From Synechococcus sp. BL107 (lineage in GTDB: Bacteria; Cyanobacteriota; Cyanobacteriia; PCC-6307; Cyanobiaceae): DNA of 64,000 nt. Position numbers and translations under genes: made by a program. The notes beneath the pieces are model-generated. The model was not told where the DNA came from. It made no database searches and was given only the letters and a program-made list of their open reading frames with translations. The stretch is taken from assembly GCF_000153805.1 (NCBI RefSeq), contig NZ_DS022298.1, forward strand, positions 965,137 to 1,029,136, given 5' to 3'. This document shows positions 61,789 through 64,000 of the stretch, in pieces. Numbering within the stretch: the first letter of the stretch is position 1; each line of letters starts with the position of its first letter.

Positions 61789-63126
61789 TTAAAGGGCGCC
61801 TGCTGCTGTGCGGTCAATCACGCTGCCGAAGTGGGACGTGAGATTGAGGCAGGTCACCACCGCAGGCTGCCCTGAATCCAGAGGGATGTCGACAACGGTG
61901 ACACCGCCATTGCCCTGTTTGATGGCCCAGATGTCCGCTGGTGTTAGTCCCAGGAGATCGCAAAGGATTGTTTTGTTCACAGCATCGTGGGCTACCACAA
62001 GGGCTGTTTCCTCGGATTTCAGGCTGGCAGCGATGTCGCCCCAGCTTTTCACCGATCGGGCCCAGACGTCCTGAATTGTTTCGCCCTCAGGCATTTGAAC
62101 GGTTTCTGGACGCTGCTTCCAGGTCTCCAAAAGCTCCGACCATCCGTCCCGGATTTCCGATTCCAGCTTCCCTTCCCAGAGGCCATGGCCGATTTCCACC
62201 AATCCTTCCGTTTGGCTCAGAGAAACATCGGGATGGGCTTGAAGAATGATTTCTGCGGTTTCGGTGGGCCGCGACATGGTGCTGCTCCAGGCCCGATTGA
62301 TCTTCACACTGCTCAAAAAGTCGCGGGCAGCAGCGGCTTGGCCTCGACCGTTGTCATTGAGAGGGATGTCGATTTGGCCCTGGAACCGCCCAGCTTTGTT
62401 CCAATCCGTTTCTCCGTGGCGGACCAAAATCAAACGGGCACCATCGCCTTTTTTGGGAAGGGGTTGAAGGTGGGTGGTGTTGTTCAGGCATTCGATTTGC
62501 ACTTGAGGGTCCTCGCCCCCAACTCCCTGGCGCAGATTGAAAATCGAGAGGGAGGTGTTGTCGACCCGTAACCGTCGGAATCCCCGCTCTGGTTCACCGA
62601 GAAGGGTGAGCATCAAACAGCGCAGGATGGCGTTGTGGGCCACCACAAGAACCGTGGCATCGCTTTCCACCGGATGACGTTGAATCAGGTCCTCGATGAA
62701 TTGGCGCGCCTGCGCTTGTAGTTCAACAAGCGGTTTGTAAGTCGAACCATCGCGACGCTGCAATTCGAGTTCCAGAGGTTGGCGTTTCCACAAGCTGTAG
62801 TCCTTTGGATGTCGTTCGATGAGCTCCTCGATGCTCTGACCCGACCATGGCTCGAGATCAACTTCAAGAAGTCCCTGGTCAAAGCTGGTGGCTGGTGTTT
62901 CGCCACCGCGCCCCTCCAGGAGGGAGGCGGTGGTGGAGGCAGCGCGTTTCAGCGGCGAGCTGTACACCGCATCGATGCTGACCTCCTTGAGGGAGCGTCC
63001 CAGCGATCTGGCCTGGTCGTGGCCTTCGTCCGTGAGGTTGGAGAGGTCGTCGCGCCCCTGGATCCGGAGCTCTTTGTTGAAGCTGCTCAGACCGTGACGG
63101 ACTAGGAGAAGGCGAATGGACACCAT
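61789..63126 (-). CDS. Two-domain histidine phosphatase (phosphoglycerate mutase-like)
   Basis: 445 aa with two complete histidine-phosphatase domains. The first starts LLLVRHGLSSFNKELR (about residue 6) and has VVAHNAILRCLMLTLL. The second starts LILVRHGETDWNKAGRFQGQ (about residue 225) and has VVAHDAVNKTILCDLL. Both keep the RHG catalytic tripeptide and the later His, so both may be active. Substrates of cyanobacterial relatives include phosphoserine and sugar phosphates, but this cannot be read here. It lies just upstream of the dihydroorotase-like gene. Confidence 0.88.
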   Translation of the reverse strand: MVSIRLLLVRHGLSSFNKELRIQGRDDLSNLTDEGHDQARSLGRSLKEVSIDAVYSSPLKRAASTTASLLEGRGGETPATSFDQGLLEVDLEPWSGQSIEELIERHPKDYSLWKRQPLELELQRRDGSTYKPLVELQAQARQFIEDLIQRHPVESDATVLVVAHNAILRCLMLTLLGEPERGFRRLRVDNTSLSIFNLRQGVGGEDPQVQIECLNNTTHLQPLPKKGDGARLILVRHGETDWNKAGRFQGQIDIPLNDNGRGQAAAARDFLSSVKINRAWSSTMSRPTETAEIILQAHPDVSLSQTEGLVEIGHGLWEGKLESEIRDGWSELLETWKQRPETVQMPEGETIQDVWARSVKSWGDIAASLKSEETALVVAHDAVNKTILCDLLGLTPADIWAIKQGNGGVTVVDIPLDSGQPAVVTCLNLTSHFGSVIDRTAAGAL

Positions 63127-63199
63127 TTGGCTTCAATGCGCGGCCATCGTATGGGGCAAGGGTTGCAGAGGGACAATCAGAGGACATCGCCCTCACCAG

Positions 63200-64000
63200 G
63201 TGTCCAGTTCGTCACGCCAGGTTTCTCCGCGTTGGAAGCTGTTTCTGGCGGCTCTGTCACTGCTTCTGGCAGGGGCCATTTGGCTGTCAGGGTTGGTTGA
63301 CAGTCTGACGAGACCATCGGTTTCGCCCTCGCTCACCCTGCAACAGCAGGAGCTGTCGTTGTTGGCTCAGCCGGCAGTGCCACCGTCGTTGCAACCGGTG
63401 CTGTTGGGCGGAGATCCCCGCGAGGCGTTGCTTCAAGCCTTGGAGGGCAGTTCCCCAGCGGACCGTAACGACCGGCAGCAGTTACTGCTGGGATTGCTGC
63501 AGTCGGATCAGGAGCCTCCTGTGGTTGAGAACCGCTGGCTCACTGATCCGCTCATCCGGCGATTGATTTGTGAGCGACAACCCTCGAGCGTTGATGGTTG
63601 TGTTGATGCCGATGTGGCGTCAGCAGCGGCCTGGCGCCTTGCCGTGAGTGGCCTATTGCCTCTACTCACAGTTTTGCTGGGAAGTTTGCTGTTGTTGGTT
63701 CAAATCGTTCGAGCTTTAAGGGGGCGCCTTCAGCCTTGGCCGGCCGTGGATGGGCCCGCACTCAGCCTGATTGATGTGGTGTTGTTGGTGGCCGGTGGTT
63801 TTGTGGTGATCAGCGCTGTCGGCGTTCCGTTGGTCGCCCTGCCGTTGGTTGCAAGCTTCACCGCCGGGCTCGAAAGTCCACGGCGCGAGGCCGTCACGGT
63901 GGTGATTAATTACAGCGTGATGGCCCTGCCAAGTTTGTTCATCCTTTGGCGTCAGCTCAAGGCACTGCCTCGCGCTCAGGCACCCAAAGGGGGGTGGCTC
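63200..64000 (+). CDS. Membrane protein, probably CPBP-type, cut by the window end
   Basis: 267 codons from GTG to the window end, still open. One N-terminal hydrophobic helix (LFLAALSLLLAGAIWLSGLV) and a polar region containing ICERQPSSVDGCVDADVA are followed by at least three membrane stretches, including SGLLPLLTVLLGSLLLLVQI and DVVLLVAGGFVVISAVGVPL. The overall pattern resembles cyanobacterial CPBP intramembrane proteases, whose catalytic EExxxR motif would lie further downstream, outside this window. That part is therefore a guess. Confidence 0.55.
   Translation, partial: MSSSSRQVSPRWKLFLAALSLLLAGAIWLSGLVDSLTRPSVSPSLTLQQQELSLLAQPAVPPSLQPVLLGGDPREALLQALEGSSPADRNDRQQLLLGLLQSDQEPPVVENRWLTDPLIRRLICERQPSSVDGCVDADVASAAAWRLAVSGLLPLLTVLLGSLLLLVQIVRALRGRLQPWPAVDGPALSLIDVVLLVAGGFVVISAVGVPLVALPLVASFTAGLESPRREAVTVVINYSVMALPSLFILWRQLKALPRAQAPKGGWL

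Overview
The window is chromosomal DNA from a marine picocyanobacterium, most likely marine Synechococcus. The evidence is direct: psaF and psaJ of photosystem I, psb27, a high-light-inducible protein, several tetrapyrrole genes (gltX, hemL, hemC, cobK), and the 62-residue protein known only from Prochlorococcus and marine Synechococcus as the hyper-conserved protein PSHCP. Gene density is very high, neighbouring genes often overlap by a few bases, and I see no rRNA, insertion sequence, prophage or CRISPR array. I cannot name the strain.

Layout. 0-10 kb: tatC, rqcH, gmk, the psaF-psaJ pair with its terminator, tsaD, an HLIP gene, a pilT interrupted by a 28-bp tandem duplication, wecB, and a cation/proton antiporter. 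10-17 kb: a minus-strand translation cluster (rplS, tRNA-Trp, PSHCP, tRNA-Asp, gltX), then map, an SDR, a BioD/DRTGG protein, a DprA-like protein, a MAPEG protein and a YajQ protein. 17.8-21.7 kb: an A/T-richer, accessory-looking patch with small orphan proteins, a glycosyltransferase and a two-gene nucleotide-salvage unit. 21.7-31.6 kb: hemL, glcD, xthA, a four-gene overlapping set (conserved protein, ATPase-less M41 peptidase, LarC, UPF0104 membrane protein) and an iron-type ABC permease. 31.8-37.5 kb: a minus-strand run yjbQ-phhB-COG0523 GTPase-small membrane protein, then DCC, DoxX, M32 carboxypeptidase and ppa. 37.5-42 kb: two paralogous PhyH-like dioxygenases flanking an L,D-transpeptidase and a Coq4-like protein, then hemC. 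42-64 kb: sigA and priA around a hairpin-rich intergenic region, a DUF3153 protein, argB, ssb, cobK, cutA, a PfkB kinase, purA, psb27, proS, a second divergent pyrophosphatase, a ferredoxin, an ArsC/Spx protein, lepB, an inactive-looking dihydroorotase homologue, a double-domain histidine phosphatase, and the start of a CPBP-type membrane protein cut by the window end.

Most genes are housekeeping. The best leads are these: the reversible-looking pilT duplication; PSHCP inside a translation cluster; four consecutive inverted repeats just before priA; a second pyrophosphatase lacking the catalytic Asp67 equivalent; the paired dioxygenases with a Coq4-like zinc-motif protein between them; and a COG0523 GTPase with six perfect copies of an 18-bp His-rich repeat. 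I did not see a clear multi-gene defence or biosynthetic system that would count as wholly new.
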